This document shows, piece by piece, positions 55,256 to 64,000 of a stretch of DNA of 64,000 nt (within the stretch, counting starts at the first letter, position 1; every line of letters starts with the position of its first letter). The notes under the pieces are model-generated. The model made no database searches and was not told the origin of the DNA. It worked only from the letters and a program-made list of their open reading frames with translations. The translations under genes were made by a program, and so were the position numbers. Source of the DNA: Limnephilus marmoratus (lineage: Eukaryota > Arthropoda > Insecta > Trichoptera > Limnephilidae); assembly GCA_917880885.1 (NCBI GenBank), contig OU862919.1, forward strand, positions 16,200,001-16,264,000. The letters are read 5' to 3'.

Positions 55256-55734
55256 GTTTTATCCTTGATGTATTTGAATGAAAATATGTTTTATACTTTT
55301 GTTATTTGGCGCTCTTTTTCTATTCTTTCTTACACCCTTTTCTCTCTGCACACCCCGTCAGGTCACTTAGTTATATTTACTTAGTATGTATACCGTATTT
55401 TTCCTAAACCGACTGCATACTGTACATAAGTATGCCCGGAGACCAACTGTCGGCGGATCAACTGTCATGGAACCCCCAGATTGTTTTAAACTCTTTTTAC
55501 ATAAGAATTACTCTTTCTTGCGCTGCCGGCATCAAGCACTGCTGCTAACCGTTGTTCTTTTTATATCGGCCAAGTTTCTCACTGGTGCATTGGTGTGGAG
55601 GGAGTCAATGGTACTAGTTCATCGGAGCAGGATCCGTTTAAATATCTGTAAACCAGGCTCAGCGTCTCTCTACGTCTCTTTGTAGTTACTATCATTAACT
55701 CGTTGAATGCCGGGGAACAACACGGAAATTTCAC
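55256..55734 (+). other. WDR24 intron; short open frame of unknown meaning
   Basis: The frame 55386-55685 (99 codons, MYTVFFLNRLHTVHKYARRP...) has no recognised domain. LHTVHKYARRPTVGGSTVME could derive from an old transposon. I do not call it a gene. Confidence 0.3.
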
Positions 55735-56210
55735 GACCTTGAATTTGAATTGAATGTTTTGTGGATTAATTTTGAGCTATTGTATATTTTATTGACTGAA
55801 AAACTTTCACAACACAATAAACTATCTACCAAAATAACATTATTTGCGTTAATTACGTAAATTGATAGGTTTTACGATGTTTTAGTCGAGTAAGACGCAT
55901 AAATTATGACGCGGCAGAAATGACATTTCGTGTCCAGCGATTCTGACACTGTCCTTGACAAATTTTGTACATAGAAGGGTCAAAATCGTAGATAAAGGAA
56001 TTTTTCCCGCGCATGCGCAAGAACTGCGCACATCCCCGCGCTCCGGTAAATTATTAATATAAATTATTTGGAGCGACTAGGCGCATTGCAGGTTTCGCTA
56101 TGGTAAAGGGCGATAATAGAGCAAGCGATTCTGACCGTGTTCTTCATACACTTTCTTTATTCATAAGGGTCAAAATCGCATGTAAAATCTCATGACACAC
56201 CGGTGCACGA
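55735..56210 (+). repeat. Unclassified interspersed repeat, copy 2
   Basis: Same family as 25055-25480, shared through TTTTATTGACTG, CACAACACAATAAACTATC and the later GGGTCAAAATCG block, which here occurs twice (55977 and 56168). Confidence 0.65.
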
Positions 56211-56463
56211 GCGGCAAATGTCGGGTTAAAGATGGTAATCAATCTGTTTCAATAATGATTTGTTTATCAGACAAACTGCCATCCTTTGCGTACAGTTTTG
56301 CAGGTTAATCAATTTAATGAATTAATATTTTAAGGCTCCAGTCCAGTGGTGGCGACCAAATTAAACTGTTTTATTTTTATTTTATCCTGTCATGGCACCG
56401 AAACTCAGAAGAAACGGAGAACTAAATGAAATTTACTGAACACTGTTATTTTTTATTCTTCAG

Positions 56464-56552
56464 GTCTGGGACATCCATGGAAAGCCGTCCCTAGAATACA
56501 CAATACACACAATCGCCTCAGTGGGACATGTGAAGTGGAGACCTCAGAGAAA
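56464..56552 (+). CDS. Wdr24: WDR24 exon (VWDIHG, VKWRP)
   Basis: The acceptor is TATTCTTCAG and the donor is GTAAGC. The exon starts in phase 0 with VWDIHGKPSLEYTIHTIASV then GHVKWRPQRK, completing the DKTIK-VWD strand begun about 39 kb upstream. The exact continuation of the WD blade across the giant intron is strong evidence that the two blocks belong to one transcript. Confidence 0.95.
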
Positions 56553-56684
56553 GTAAGCATTAAGTAAACAACTCGTCTCAAACTCCATTGCATTTAAATG
56601 TAGCTTGCGCCCCTATGTTGCAAGCTAGTTGAAAACCATAGAAAGCGTTCTAATTCTCTGATCATTATCAACAAGGTACTACTT

Positions 56685-56905
56685 CTCAGGGTGAGATTTG
56701 GCCTCTGCCACAATTGTTCTCCGCTGGCTGCCTTTCCTCATCATTCGCCTGTAGTTCTCCATCCTTCCCGTCCTGCTCCAATCCTTTTCCATACACTTCA
56801 TCCACCTCTTCCTTGGTCTGCTTCTGGGTCGCTGGTCTGCCTCTGGGTCGCTGCCACTGGGGCACCCATTGGTCGCATTCCCTGATATCAATTCAAAAGA
56901 ATTGT
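56685..56905 (-). pseudogene. LINE C-terminal fragment (RPRKRWMKCMEKD)
   Basis: The minus strand encodes ADQRPRSRPRKRWMKCMEKD then WSRTGRMENYRRMMRKGSQR. This is the GRP[RK]KRW.DC...D tail found at the end of many RTE/Jockey-like reverse transcriptases. It lies only about 130 bp downstream of the WDR24 exon at 56464-56552. Confidence 0.65.
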
Positions 56906-57108
56906 TTTTTTTTTTACATCTTCTCTGTGATGTATATAAATTACAAGTGAAAATTCTCAATGATTATATATGAGTAGGCAAAATTCACACAAAAACGTTT
57001 TAATCCTCCAATAACATGGCAATAATACTTGTTCGGCATTAAAATGAGTTTTTTCGACCCCTTAATTAGTAGCGTACCCATTTAACTTAATATAATATTG
57101 TTTCACAG

Positions 57109-57268
57109 GTATCACATAGCAAGCTGTGCGCTAGTATTAGACTCTAGCATCAACGTGTGGGACGTACGCAGACCATATATACCGTATGCAACATTTAACG
57201 AGCACAAGGATGTCACAACGGCGGTAGCCTGGAAAGGAGACCCCGACATATTCTTATCCACAAGCAGG
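57109..57268 (+). CDS. Wdr24: WDR24 exon (INVWDVRRPYIP blade)
   Basis: The acceptor is ATTGTTTCACAG. The donor GTAAGC was chosen after AGG because this keeps the frame. The translation is YHIASCALVLDSSINVWDVR then RPYIPYATFNEHKDVTTAVA, then WKGDPDIFLSTSR. The family motif VWDVRRP[FY][VI]P, with the EH[KR]DVTT turn after it, is intact. The exon is in frame with both neighbours. Confidence 0.95.
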
Positions 57269-57930
57269 GTAAGCAAGAACTTAATTACGATTCTTGCTTA
57301 GGTACCTATTTTCAATGATTTATTCTGCTGCTACAATATACCTATATTCTGGCAACACTAGCTTGCTAATTTTCAAATAAAATAAGAACACTTTCTAAAC
57401 TTTCCCATCCCTTCAAAAACTTTATCATAAAATTTTAATAATATCGTTTATCGCACATGGCCATAAGACATTTTTATGCAACCGATATCATAGCATGTTA
57501 TAATACATTTGATTACATACAGCATTGTGCAAATAACTATCACTCGGTTTACTTTGTGATAAACTATTATAGAATGCATTTGTGACTTCATAATTTTTAT
57601 TGCACATCTCGAATGCAGTGAAAGGACTCTAATCAGTGTTGGTGCAATAAAAACAGATTACTATTACTGTTCCATTATTTAATATGTTGCGTTGTGTTCT
57701 GAATATGTTTCAATACTTGGATTAACTTTTTGTGTGATTTTAAATTTATGCAGTTCACAAAGTTGCCTGAATGTATTGTATGGATTGTATGTATTTGTTT
57801 TTTTTTTTACTTACAAGTCAATGATACATTATGTCAGCTTTACGTGGAGTTCCTATTCATTTTAGCCTTTTAGAACAAACTTCTTGCTAATCCACGATTC
57901 TTGTTATTTCTTATTTTATTATTTTTGCAT
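57269..57930 (+). other. WDR24 intron, AT-rich
   Basis: No element delimited; T-rich tracts near 57795. Confidence 0.5.
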
Positions 57931-57931
57931 T

Positions 57932-58547
57932 GAACCGCTTACTCGTTAATACGGAATATTTTTTATTCAAACAGTTAGATTTAGCTTTATTATTACGAAA
58001 AGTGAGTATTTATTTCAGGGGAGACAAAAAACATGTGAAAAATATGCATTTTACATTTTAATTTTGTTTAAATGAATTCACTTACACGGTCATGCCATTT
58101 TATATTTATCGTTTTTATATAACATTTCATAGACAATCAATCAATGCTGCCAACCATAGAAAAAATATTAATGCCATATAAAATAAAGTGAATGCATTAT
58201 TGACAAGTTTGTACCTGTATTTATAACAGCAGAATATGGACAGAAATGTATTAGAATAATTATTACACATACCCGCTAGACAAACCCTGCTTTGCTAAAC
58301 AAACCATTCAAAACCTGGGATTTTTTTTTAAATTATGATGACATGCAGCTTTCGTAGTTTGAACCTCAATCCAATAATTCGAAGTAGGTACTTTTTTGTT
58401 TTTATTTTGATGAGAATTTATTTTATAAGATTGGTACTTCCAAAAATGTCATATTTGATTGTCTATTAGTTAAAAAAGGAATATCCCGTATTATCCGTAC
58501 ATCAAACTTTGACAACACGAAAGTTCCGTTTTATCCGTGAGTTGGAC
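57932..58547 (-). mobile_element. Non-autonomous Tigger/pogo-like DNA element, copy 2
   Basis: Reverse-orientation copy of 262-796: it contains AACCGCTTACTCGTTAATAC, TTTAGCTTTATTATTACGAA and GGAACTTTCGTG-type ends in reverse. It is slightly longer because of small insertions. TA flanks are no longer intact. Confidence 0.6.
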
Positions 58548-58812
58548 TCTTTGCACATTTACCCTTACTTTTTACCCTATCCTCTTCGTATTGAAAATAA
58601 ATTAACTATAAGGGCCTGATCACCCAACAATATTTGCCCGTTAGTGAACACAAAACTCCTTCCTTGTTCCCACTCATTTAACAACCTATTGGGTTCAAAA
58701 TGCAGGCAATGGTAAATAATTATTTCATTTTACGTTTGTTTTATCACAATAAACAAAGAGTCGACACCCGACAAAGGTAGTGATGAAAACTAATGGTAAT
58801 ATTTGTGTTCAG

Positions 58813-58970
58813 GATTGCACCCTCTACCGCCACATGTTCAAAGACGCCACCCACCCCGCCATGTCCGCCAATCCCCAGGGCATCAGCCTAAGTGTGAAGG
58901 GGGATGTGGTCTACACCTGCAGGCAGAGTACACCCTCATCCCTGGGTGACAAGATACAAGGCTTTATCAA
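58813..58970 (+). CDS. Wdr24: WDR24 exon (end of propeller)
   Basis: The acceptor is TTGTGTTCAG and the donor is GTAAGT. The translation DCTLYRHMFKDATHPAMSAN then PQGISLSVKGDVVYTCRQ continues the last blade; the family has a similar C-x-[HR]-[LM]-F-[KR]-D-A signature. The sequence then passes into a less conserved linker (SSLGDKIQGFIK). It ends with two bases of a codon completed in the next exon. Confidence 0.93.
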
Positions 58971-59035
58971 GTAAGTTATATTGTTCGGGATTGCACTTGG
59001 TTTACCACTTGGCTGCAAATTGACATCATAAATTC

Positions 59036-59303
59036 GGGAGGCGGGTTTGGGTACAGCCGTATGAAACCATTCATGGGATAACCAACACCTTTACCGTAGT
59101 GTAATTTGTGGGGTGAGGTTTGTCCCGGTCTTGGTAGTGGATACCGGAGAGCGGTTTGTCTGGATCTTGGCGGCAGATGCGTTTGCCCACCAACTGCATG
59201 GCAAGCCGAATCGGTAGAGACTGGTTTAGGAAGACCTGTAGACCTCTCCAGCAGGACTCTCGGAACATCGTGTCACCCGCAGTGGGGGGGATTGAATCAT
59301 ATA
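59036..59303 (+). mobile_element. SINE family A, copy 6, left part
   Basis: Head GAGGCGGGTTTGGGTACAGC through GGATAACCAACACCTTTACC, GAGGTTTGTCCCGGTCTTGG and ACTGCATGGCAAGCCG. The copy stops at GAATCATAT and resumes at 60393 after an inserted LINE. Confidence 0.75.
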
Positions 59304-60393
59304 GCTACTTACTCAATCGTCGTCAGTATGTCAGTTACGGACACCAGCTTTCAAAACTAACTCCGGGATTCCCCAGGGATCGAATCTAGGACCCCTCTTC
59401 TTTCTTTTATTCATTAATGATATAGGCAAGCGCTCAAAATATCTCCTCTTCGCTGACGATATTAAACTTTTCAGAGCTATTAAAAGTCATATAGATTCCA
59501 TTCTTCTGCAGGAAGGTCTTGATTCTCTTGTCAAATGGTCGGAATTGAATAACTTACCATTCAGCATCCAGAAATGCAGTGTCGTCACATTTACAAGATC
59601 ACAAGACACATTTCTATTCCCATACCATATCAATAAAACTATACCAACACGCAAAAACGAGATTTGAGACCTTGGCGTGATTTTTGAAGCAAATCTCTCT
59701 TTCAAATCTCACATATCAGACATTGTCTCCCGCGCCAACAAAATGTTCGGATTTGTTCTGCGTAATGCGAGATCATTTACTAATGGAATTGCAATACGAA
59801 GAACATATGAAGCACTTGTCTGCAGCATCCTGGAATACAGCTCCATTATTTGGGCCCCCTCTGAACAAAACCATATCCTAGAAATAGAAAGTGTAAAAAA
59901 AAGGTTTATGCGTTACCTGTATATGAGGGAATATACATACTACCCTTTCCTGTATCCATCGTTGTTCTTAACAGGAATGCTCGATCTTAATACCTTAGAA
60001 GCCTGCCGAAAAATATTTTTGGGGAAACATTTTTTTAAGCTGATCTCCGGTACTGTACTGAATCCACCTATGTTGAAGGAGATTAACCTATATGTCCCTA
60101 ACGCGTATATTCGTGGAAGATCCCACGCACTTTTTTATGCTCCGAAAGCGAGAACTTCTTCCTTTCAGAATGCCCCATTAAACAGAGCAATTCAACCGCT
60201 TAATGATTCCGCATTGAGCATTGACATCTTCAATGTTACCTATAGAGAGTTCAGTAACTATCTTTTGACATACGTCTCAACATAGTGAAACTGCCCCTTG
60301 GACTTTTTTTTTTCTCTTAAATTTTGTAATCTTCTCCATAATAATTTGGTGTATAACTGTTTTATGGAGAACCTGAAAAAAAAAAATAAAAAT
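59304..60393 (+). pseudogene. 5'-truncated LINE (reverse transcriptase palm to C-terminus) with A tail
   Basis: The plus strand, with one stop at 59664-59666, reads TPAFKTNSGIPQGSNLGPLF, then FINDIGKRSKYLLFADDIKL, then DLGVIFEANLSFKSHISDIV, then RTYEALVCSILEYSSIIWAP. The GIPQGS..GPLLF, FADD, LGV.F...L.F..HI and EY.S.IW.P blocks are the reverse transcriptase palm and thumb of Jockey/CR1-type LINEs. The frame ends at 60283-60285 and an A-rich tail follows. It is inserted inside a SINE copy. Confidence 0.9.
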
Positions 60394-60560
60394 ATGTCCG
60401 TCACTCCTGGATGTACTGACCCAGATTCCTACCCACCCCTCGTACCTTTTTCCTTCCCACGACTTTCTCTCCTTCCTTTCCATAAAAAGACCCTCCTCTC
60501 AGAGATGACATAGGCCTTGAGGGGAATTATTTTCCTAATGTGGAGCTAATGTAAAAAAAA
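60393..60560 (+). mobile_element. SINE family A, copy 6, right part
   Basis: ATGTCCGTCACTCCTGGATG then TTCCTACCCACCCCTCGTAC and GACATAGGCCTTGAGGGGAA, ending in an A tail at 60550. It joins in sequence to the left part at 59303. Confidence 0.8.
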
Positions 60561-60562
60561 AA

Positions 60563-60790
60563 ACATCTGCCCAACAGCTGCATGGTGGGCCTGATCTCTT
60601 GGATGAATTCGTATGTCATTCCTTGATTACATTGACCCCTAGATTCCTACTCACTCCTCACACCTTTTTTTTCCCAGAATTTCCTCTCCTTCCTTTACTT
60701 AAAAAACTATCCACATAGATGACATAGACACAGATGACATAGATTATTTTCCTCAGGGCGTCCTGTGTCGAGTTAGGCTAAAAAAATGTT
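60563..60790 (+). mobile_element. SINE family A, copy 7 (fragment)
   Basis: ACATCTGCCCAACAGCTGCA...TTCCTACTCACTCCTCACAC...GATGACATAG with a duplicated ACATAGA(C/T)...GATGACATAGA and an A tail near 60780. It is close to the WDR24 exon at 60965. Confidence 0.7.
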
Positions 60791-60964
60791 TTTTTTTCAA
60801 GTGAATACAAGTTTCTTGATCCTATTCACATTTCCTATGGCTATTGATGCTTTCCACTCCTGACAGTTAGTGTTATATATCACCTGAGATGGCAGTGTTC
60901 TGTTATGTATTAGTCTTACTACGCAGCTCCCGCAGTTTACTTATTGATTGCGTATCTGTTCCAG

Positions 60965-61160
60965 TCGCCGCCAGCCAGCCGGAGTACCGCAATCCGAAGC
61001 TGAGACCTTTCACCTGGCCCGGAGCGTGGTGAGGCGATGGGCCGGCCAGCCCAGAAGAAGCTTCCTGACCTGCGCAAAACAGTACCTCCTATCTGGTCGA
61101 TGCCTGTCAGCTCTCTGTGATCATAATGCGCAAGTTGCCAGGGATGTTGGCAAGGTTCAG
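60965..61160 (+). CDS. Wdr24: WDR24 exon (helical region, LCDHNAQVARD)
   Basis: The acceptor is TATCTGTTCCAG and the donor is GTAACA. After an Arg/Gln-rich linker the exon encodes FHLARSVVRRWAG, then FLTCAKQYLLSGRCLSALCD, then HNAQVARDVGKVQ. The [FY]-x-x-x-A-[RK]-x-Y-x-L-x-G-R pattern followed by LC-[DE]-HNA-x-VAR is the characteristic alpha-solenoid start after the propeller in WDR24. It ends in phase 0. Confidence 0.93.
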
Positions 61161-61766
61161 GTAACACATTTTATTGTTCATTTAGATAACTTTCTCTGGC
61201 TTTTCAATTTTATGGACAAAAACCAAATGCAATTCTTGCCTTGGATTTGTCAGTAGATTTAAAGGCAAAAGGTTATGACGTGTTCAATGCTTTGCTTTTG
61301 AAAAATGAAATATTTAGAGATTCCATCGAAACAAAAGATCCCCCAATAGCCAATGAATTACAAACTTATAGACACGTGGAGATCCCAAAGTGGCAAACAA
61401 AAAATATAGTAATTACCGTCCTATTGATTTAGTTCTAAACTGCCACGTGTCATGTCAGGTCGTGTGTTATCTCTAACCAAATTGCATAAATAAATGCCAA
61501 AATACCAAGGCAAACGCTAGTAAAAGCCAAGGTTAAAATACATGAAAATCACGTCTTATTATTAGAAATGATACAATTATATCAATTTTTCCCGAAGATT
61601 TTAATCAGCTTTCCCACCGTTAGAGAAAGTGAGACAGCAAATGTTGCACCACAGAAATATAAGAAGAAGAAAAAACTACTGGCAGTAAGTTGTCTCATAC
61701 AACGTTCCGTTTGTGTGAGCGAGTTAGCATAATGTCATCTCAATCACACTTGTGATTTAGAATGTA
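61161..61766 (+). other. WDR24 intron with decayed open frames
   Basis: A plus-strand frame at 61241-61432 (MDLSVDLKAKGYDVFNALLL...) and a neighbouring open stretch around 61500-61690 look protein-like but show no domain I recognise. They are probably pieces of an old mobile element. I find no splice structure linking them to WDR24. Confidence 0.35.
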
Positions 61767-62727
61767 CGATGGGGGACCCAAAAGTAACCGGAATTTCGTC
61801 ATAATTTCTTTATTTCTCAATATTTTTACATCAAATTTTGATCACCTTCAAAGTATTCTACATTGACCACAACGCACTTCTCCAAACGCTTCTTTCATTA
61901 CTTTTGAATGTAGCTATAACTTTGTGGTTATCCATTATAAATAAATTTATTATAACTTTTTTCATTTTTAATTTCACTTATCGGGATGTCCTTTAGGCCT
62001 TCCAGCGATTTTTGTTTTACCTCCTCCACAGTGGCAAAACGCTTTCCACTCATGTCTCTTTTCAGTGTGGGGAACAAAAAGATGTCAAAGGGGGCTGGAT
62101 CAACTAGGAAAAAAAATCAGGGTCCTCTTCAAGCTGATTTTGAAGCTCAAAACATGCCTGAAGTCGACGCTCCCTTTGCTCGTCTGTGAAAAGGCGAGGA
62201 TCAAATTTGGCTGCAACCCTTCTCACGGGCAAATCTTCGGTTAAAATCCTCTGAATTGAACTCCGTGACATTCCAGACATCTCACAGTGTTGATCAAAGG
62301 TTCGGCGACCGTCTTCACGAACGAGGGTATTGATTTTGTCGACATTTTCGTCAGTTTTTGACGTTGAGGGGCGTCCTGAACGGGGTTGGTCTTCAATTAA
62401 CATTTCTCCATTTTTAAAATGTGAAAACCTACTAGGGCAACATCCCCATAAGCAGTCAGCATTACAATAGTTTGCCGATTTCCAACAGGAAACAAAATTT
62501 CACAGCCACGCGTTGCTCTCGACAATCTGCCATCACATTTTCGCCAAAATGGAAAAAGTTGTTTTACTAAAAAAATTCTCACGGGCGAACCGAAACACTC
62601 ACAGCCACACAACTTCGTACACCGACTCAGTAGGAGTGACTCTAACAGATACCTGGTCGAAAAATGTGTTCCCCCTTTCTTCCTCTCCACCACAGCACAA
62701 CACCCGTTACTTTTGGGTCCCCCCTCG
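61767..62727 (-). mobile_element. Internally deleted mariner element
   Basis: The ends CGATGGGGGACCCAAAAGTA and inverted CGAGGGGGGACCCAAAAGTA are flanked by TA at 61765-61766 and 62728-62729. Length 961 bp against about 1.3 kb for complete mariners. The minus strand retains the start and end of the transposase only. Confidence 0.95.
61770..62500 (-). pseudogene. Mariner transposase, core deleted and frameshifted
   Basis: From the N-terminal side the minus strand reads TIVMLTAYGDVALVGFHILK, then after a frameshift MLIEDQPRSGRPSTSKTDEN, then FDQHCEMSGMSRSSIQRILT (helix-turn-helix) up to QNQLEEDPDFFS (62104). It then jumps to DPAPFDIFLFPTLKRDMSGK RFATVEEVKQKSLEGL and finally KRLEKCVVVNVEYFEGDQN. 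The part with the first two catalytic aspartates is missing, so the protein cannot be active. Confidence 0.92.
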
Positions 62728-62988
62728 TAGTATTCAACCCAACTTCTAAGTATGTAAACACTGTCCAGTTGTATATCTACTTCATTCATACACACATTCT
62801 TTGAATGTCTCATTTAAACACACATAATCTTTGTCATGCACAACCAACGAATGTTACAATGAAGTTACTTTACTACTTGGTATTTTTAGTTAAGATGCTC
62901 GTCTGCTATGATTTCTGTGTCAGGCATGATATTGAAGAATCTGGAATAAAATTGTTTTAATTTTTTAACATGTTGACTATGTTACTAG
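62728..62988 (+). other. WDR24 intron between mariner and next exon
   Basis: AT-rich, ending in the polypyrimidine-like TTGTTTTAATTTTTTAACAT and TTACTAG acceptor of the last visible exon. Confidence 0.6.
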
Positions 62989-63233
62989 GTAAGCCTAGTA
63001 TGGTGCATCATAAAGACCCTGTACGCCTCCAAAACGGCGCCCCCCAGCCAGGATGCTGCCAATGCGGCTGCCAACGGCCCCGTGGCCTCGGGGGGACGCC
63101 ACGGGGCCAGTGAGGAGGCCTGCAGCAGCATTGGAGGGGGGAGCGCCGGGGCGGGAGATGGGGAGAATGGGATTCAACCCCAGATGGATCAGAGAAGTGT
63201 GAGGAGCGAGCATGTGTTAGCCAGCGCATATAG
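62989..63233 (+). CDS. Wdr24: WDR24 exon (VSLVW.IIK then Gly/Ala-rich linker)
   Basis: The acceptor at 62987-62988 (TTACTAG) gives VSLVWCIIKTLYASKTAPPS in phase 0, directly continuing the preceding GKVQ. It is followed by a low-complexity stretch rich in Ala, Gly, Ser and Asn and then by QRSVRSEHVLASAY. The exon is far more GC-rich than its surroundings. A second AG ten bases downstream (after GTAAGCCT) would shift the frame into a stop, so it was not chosen. The donor is GTAATA, with two bases carried over to an exon beyond the window. Confidence 0.9.
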
Positions 63234-63324
63234 GTAATAATTGACTGAACTAAGCAAAGTCTTGTTTTAACCTAAAATCTGCTGCATCCACTTTAAGGTT
63301 TCTAAGGACCTGACTAAGATTTTA

Positions 63325-63360
63325 GATTTTCACAGCCAAAAGTATTTTAGTGATTTATTT
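63325..63360 (+). repeat. Fragment of the TTTTAGATTTTCACAGCCAA repeat
   Basis: Matches the arm sequence of the palindromes at 29405 and 50545 (TTTTAGATTTTCACAGCCAA then AAGTAT). It is isolated here. Confidence 0.6.
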
Positions 63361-63423
63361 TTGAGGTATTTCTTTATTTATTCTCCTCCCAGGTGAAACT
63401 TAGTTTATGCAGCCCTCAGTAGG

Positions 63424-63717
63424 TCTTGTAAGTTTCCTCTGGAAACGGATGAAGTTTATAAACTCTGCTGTGACAAGGTTTATGTAGGTCAGACAGAACG
63501 GACAATTTCCAAAAGGATATCAAAACACTTTCGAGCATGTAAACTCGATCACCCTGACAAATCGGCAATTGCCGAGCATTTAATTGAAACCACCAGCCTT
63601 TACTTTGGATTTGTTCCTGAATTCCTGGAAAGACCCCATAGAGCACGCCTAATTACGGAGCCAATAAGGAACTCCAGTGAAAAATATTATGGCTTTAAAA
63701 AAACATGTTCATATTGA
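63424..63717 (+). pseudogene. GIY-YIG endonuclease end of a Penelope-like element
   Basis: The frame reads KFPLETDEVYKLCCDKVYVG, then QTERTISKRISKHFRACKLD, then HPDKSAIAEHLIETTSLYF, then RARLITEPIRNSSEKYYGFK, with TGA at 63715-63717. VY......YVGQT-x-R, R.S.H, and KSA[IV]AEH are the Penelope-type GIY-YIG hallmarks. The upstream reverse transcriptase is absent (5' truncation) and there is no start codon. Confidence 0.8.
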
Positions 63718-64000
63718 CCAGTAAACGCTGATTCTAAATATATAAGTTTTAATAATATTAAATGCAGAGTTTTTAAAAAATTATTAAAAAGTCCATTTTT
63801 AATCGGGTCCTAGAAATACGCCAGCAAGTTGGTAGTATTAAAATGTTTATTAATTAATTTGTTTATTTACATACTGTTTATAGAGATTTAGTTGTTGTGT
63901 TTATTGAAACATTATTTAGGCCTAAATAATTCAGTTTCAAAAATAAAGGTATATCTTATTAGTTTATCTCTATTATTGAAAATATTCAAAAACTACTGCA
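63661..64000 (+). mobile_element. 3' module of a Penelope-like repeat, copy 3 (runs off the window)
   Basis: Same sequence as 1244 and 5033, here in frame with the endonuclease for its first 57 bases. This links the interspersed 3' modules to a Penelope-like element. The copy is cut by the window end. Confidence 0.7.

Larger units (their letters stand above)
2932..63233 (+). other. Wdr24: WDR24 gene, internal part (9 coding exons, gene extends beyond both window edges)
   Basis: The nine exons joined give about 467 codons of uninterrupted reading frame with WD40-type blades. The order and many residues match animal WDR24, which I recognise from the family (for example [16 protein letters not shown] and HNAQVARD). 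WDR24 is a beta-propeller subunit of GATOR2, which opposes GATOR1 and so activates TORC1 on the lysosome when amino acids are present. Introns run from about 0.56 kb to about 39.4 kb. All junctions are phase-compatible and GT-AG. The initiator exon and promoter are not in the window, because the first visible exon starts with the last two bases of a codon. The reading frame is also open at the last donor, so the remaining C-terminal part (expected zinc/RING region) lies downstream. Identity is by recognition of the family, not by a search. Confidence 0.95.

Noticed and set aside
55386..55685. 99-codon frame as a gene
   Set aside because: No domain, no splice context and only one copy. Insufficient support.
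62999..63233. Alternative acceptor ten bases inside the last exon
   Set aside because: Using it shifts the frame and gives a stop within five codons. The upstream acceptor preserves VSLVW, a family feature.

Overview
This is an AT-rich stretch of an animal genome, almost certainly an insect and most likely a lepidopteran (inference). The grounds are small exons in very long introns, many short fold-back DNA elements, many Helitron-like ends of the ...CTAG|T type, tRNA-headed SINEs and Jockey/RTE-like LINE remnants. Only one host gene is recognised with confidence: nine internal coding exons, all on the + strand, of the WDR24 orthologue. WDR24 is a WD-repeat subunit of the GATOR2 complex, which controls TORC1 at the lysosome in response to amino acids. 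The exons lie at 2932-3048, 10716-10831, 14411-14517, 16890-17103, 56464-56552, 57109-57268, 58813-58970, 60965-61160 and 62989-63233. Every exon junction keeps the reading frame and has GT/AG borders. The first coding exon lies upstream of the window, and the rest of the C-terminal half, including the expected RING-like zinc domain, lies downstream.

The rest of the window is intron and flanking DNA filled with mobile elements. One intron alone (17104-56463) is about 39 kb. Elements that can be bounded well include non-autonomous hAT elements with 8-bp duplications (21928-22531, 37283-38367, 40697-41587, 48815-50366), a PIF/Harbinger relic (33327-35182), three copies of a TTA-duplicating MITE (4229, 26009, 46429), a deleted mariner (61767-62727) and two solo LTRs (8884-9638 and 45809-46379). 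There are also Helitron-type elements, Penelope-like retroelement ends with GIY-YIG endonuclease remnants (43000-43760 and 63424-63717), LINE C-terminal fragments and at least three SINE families.

Nested insertions allow a relative chronology. A MITE sits inside a SINE, a LINE inside a SINE, a MITE inside a Penelope-like element, and a solo LTR plus a MITE inside one Helitron whose uninterrupted sister copy is also in the window.

The most interesting non-gene signal is a set of short motifs resembling the hammerhead ribozyme core (CTGANGA, stem, GAAA). They occur in several repeat families, often in large head-to-head palindromes, and one lies at the end of a Penelope-like element. I also note a possible nested first exon on the minus strand (27411-27479) and an open two-exon remnant of a transposase-like gene (39218-39659). 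No rRNA, CRISPR array or prokaryotic feature is present, and no confidently functional tRNA gene was found.
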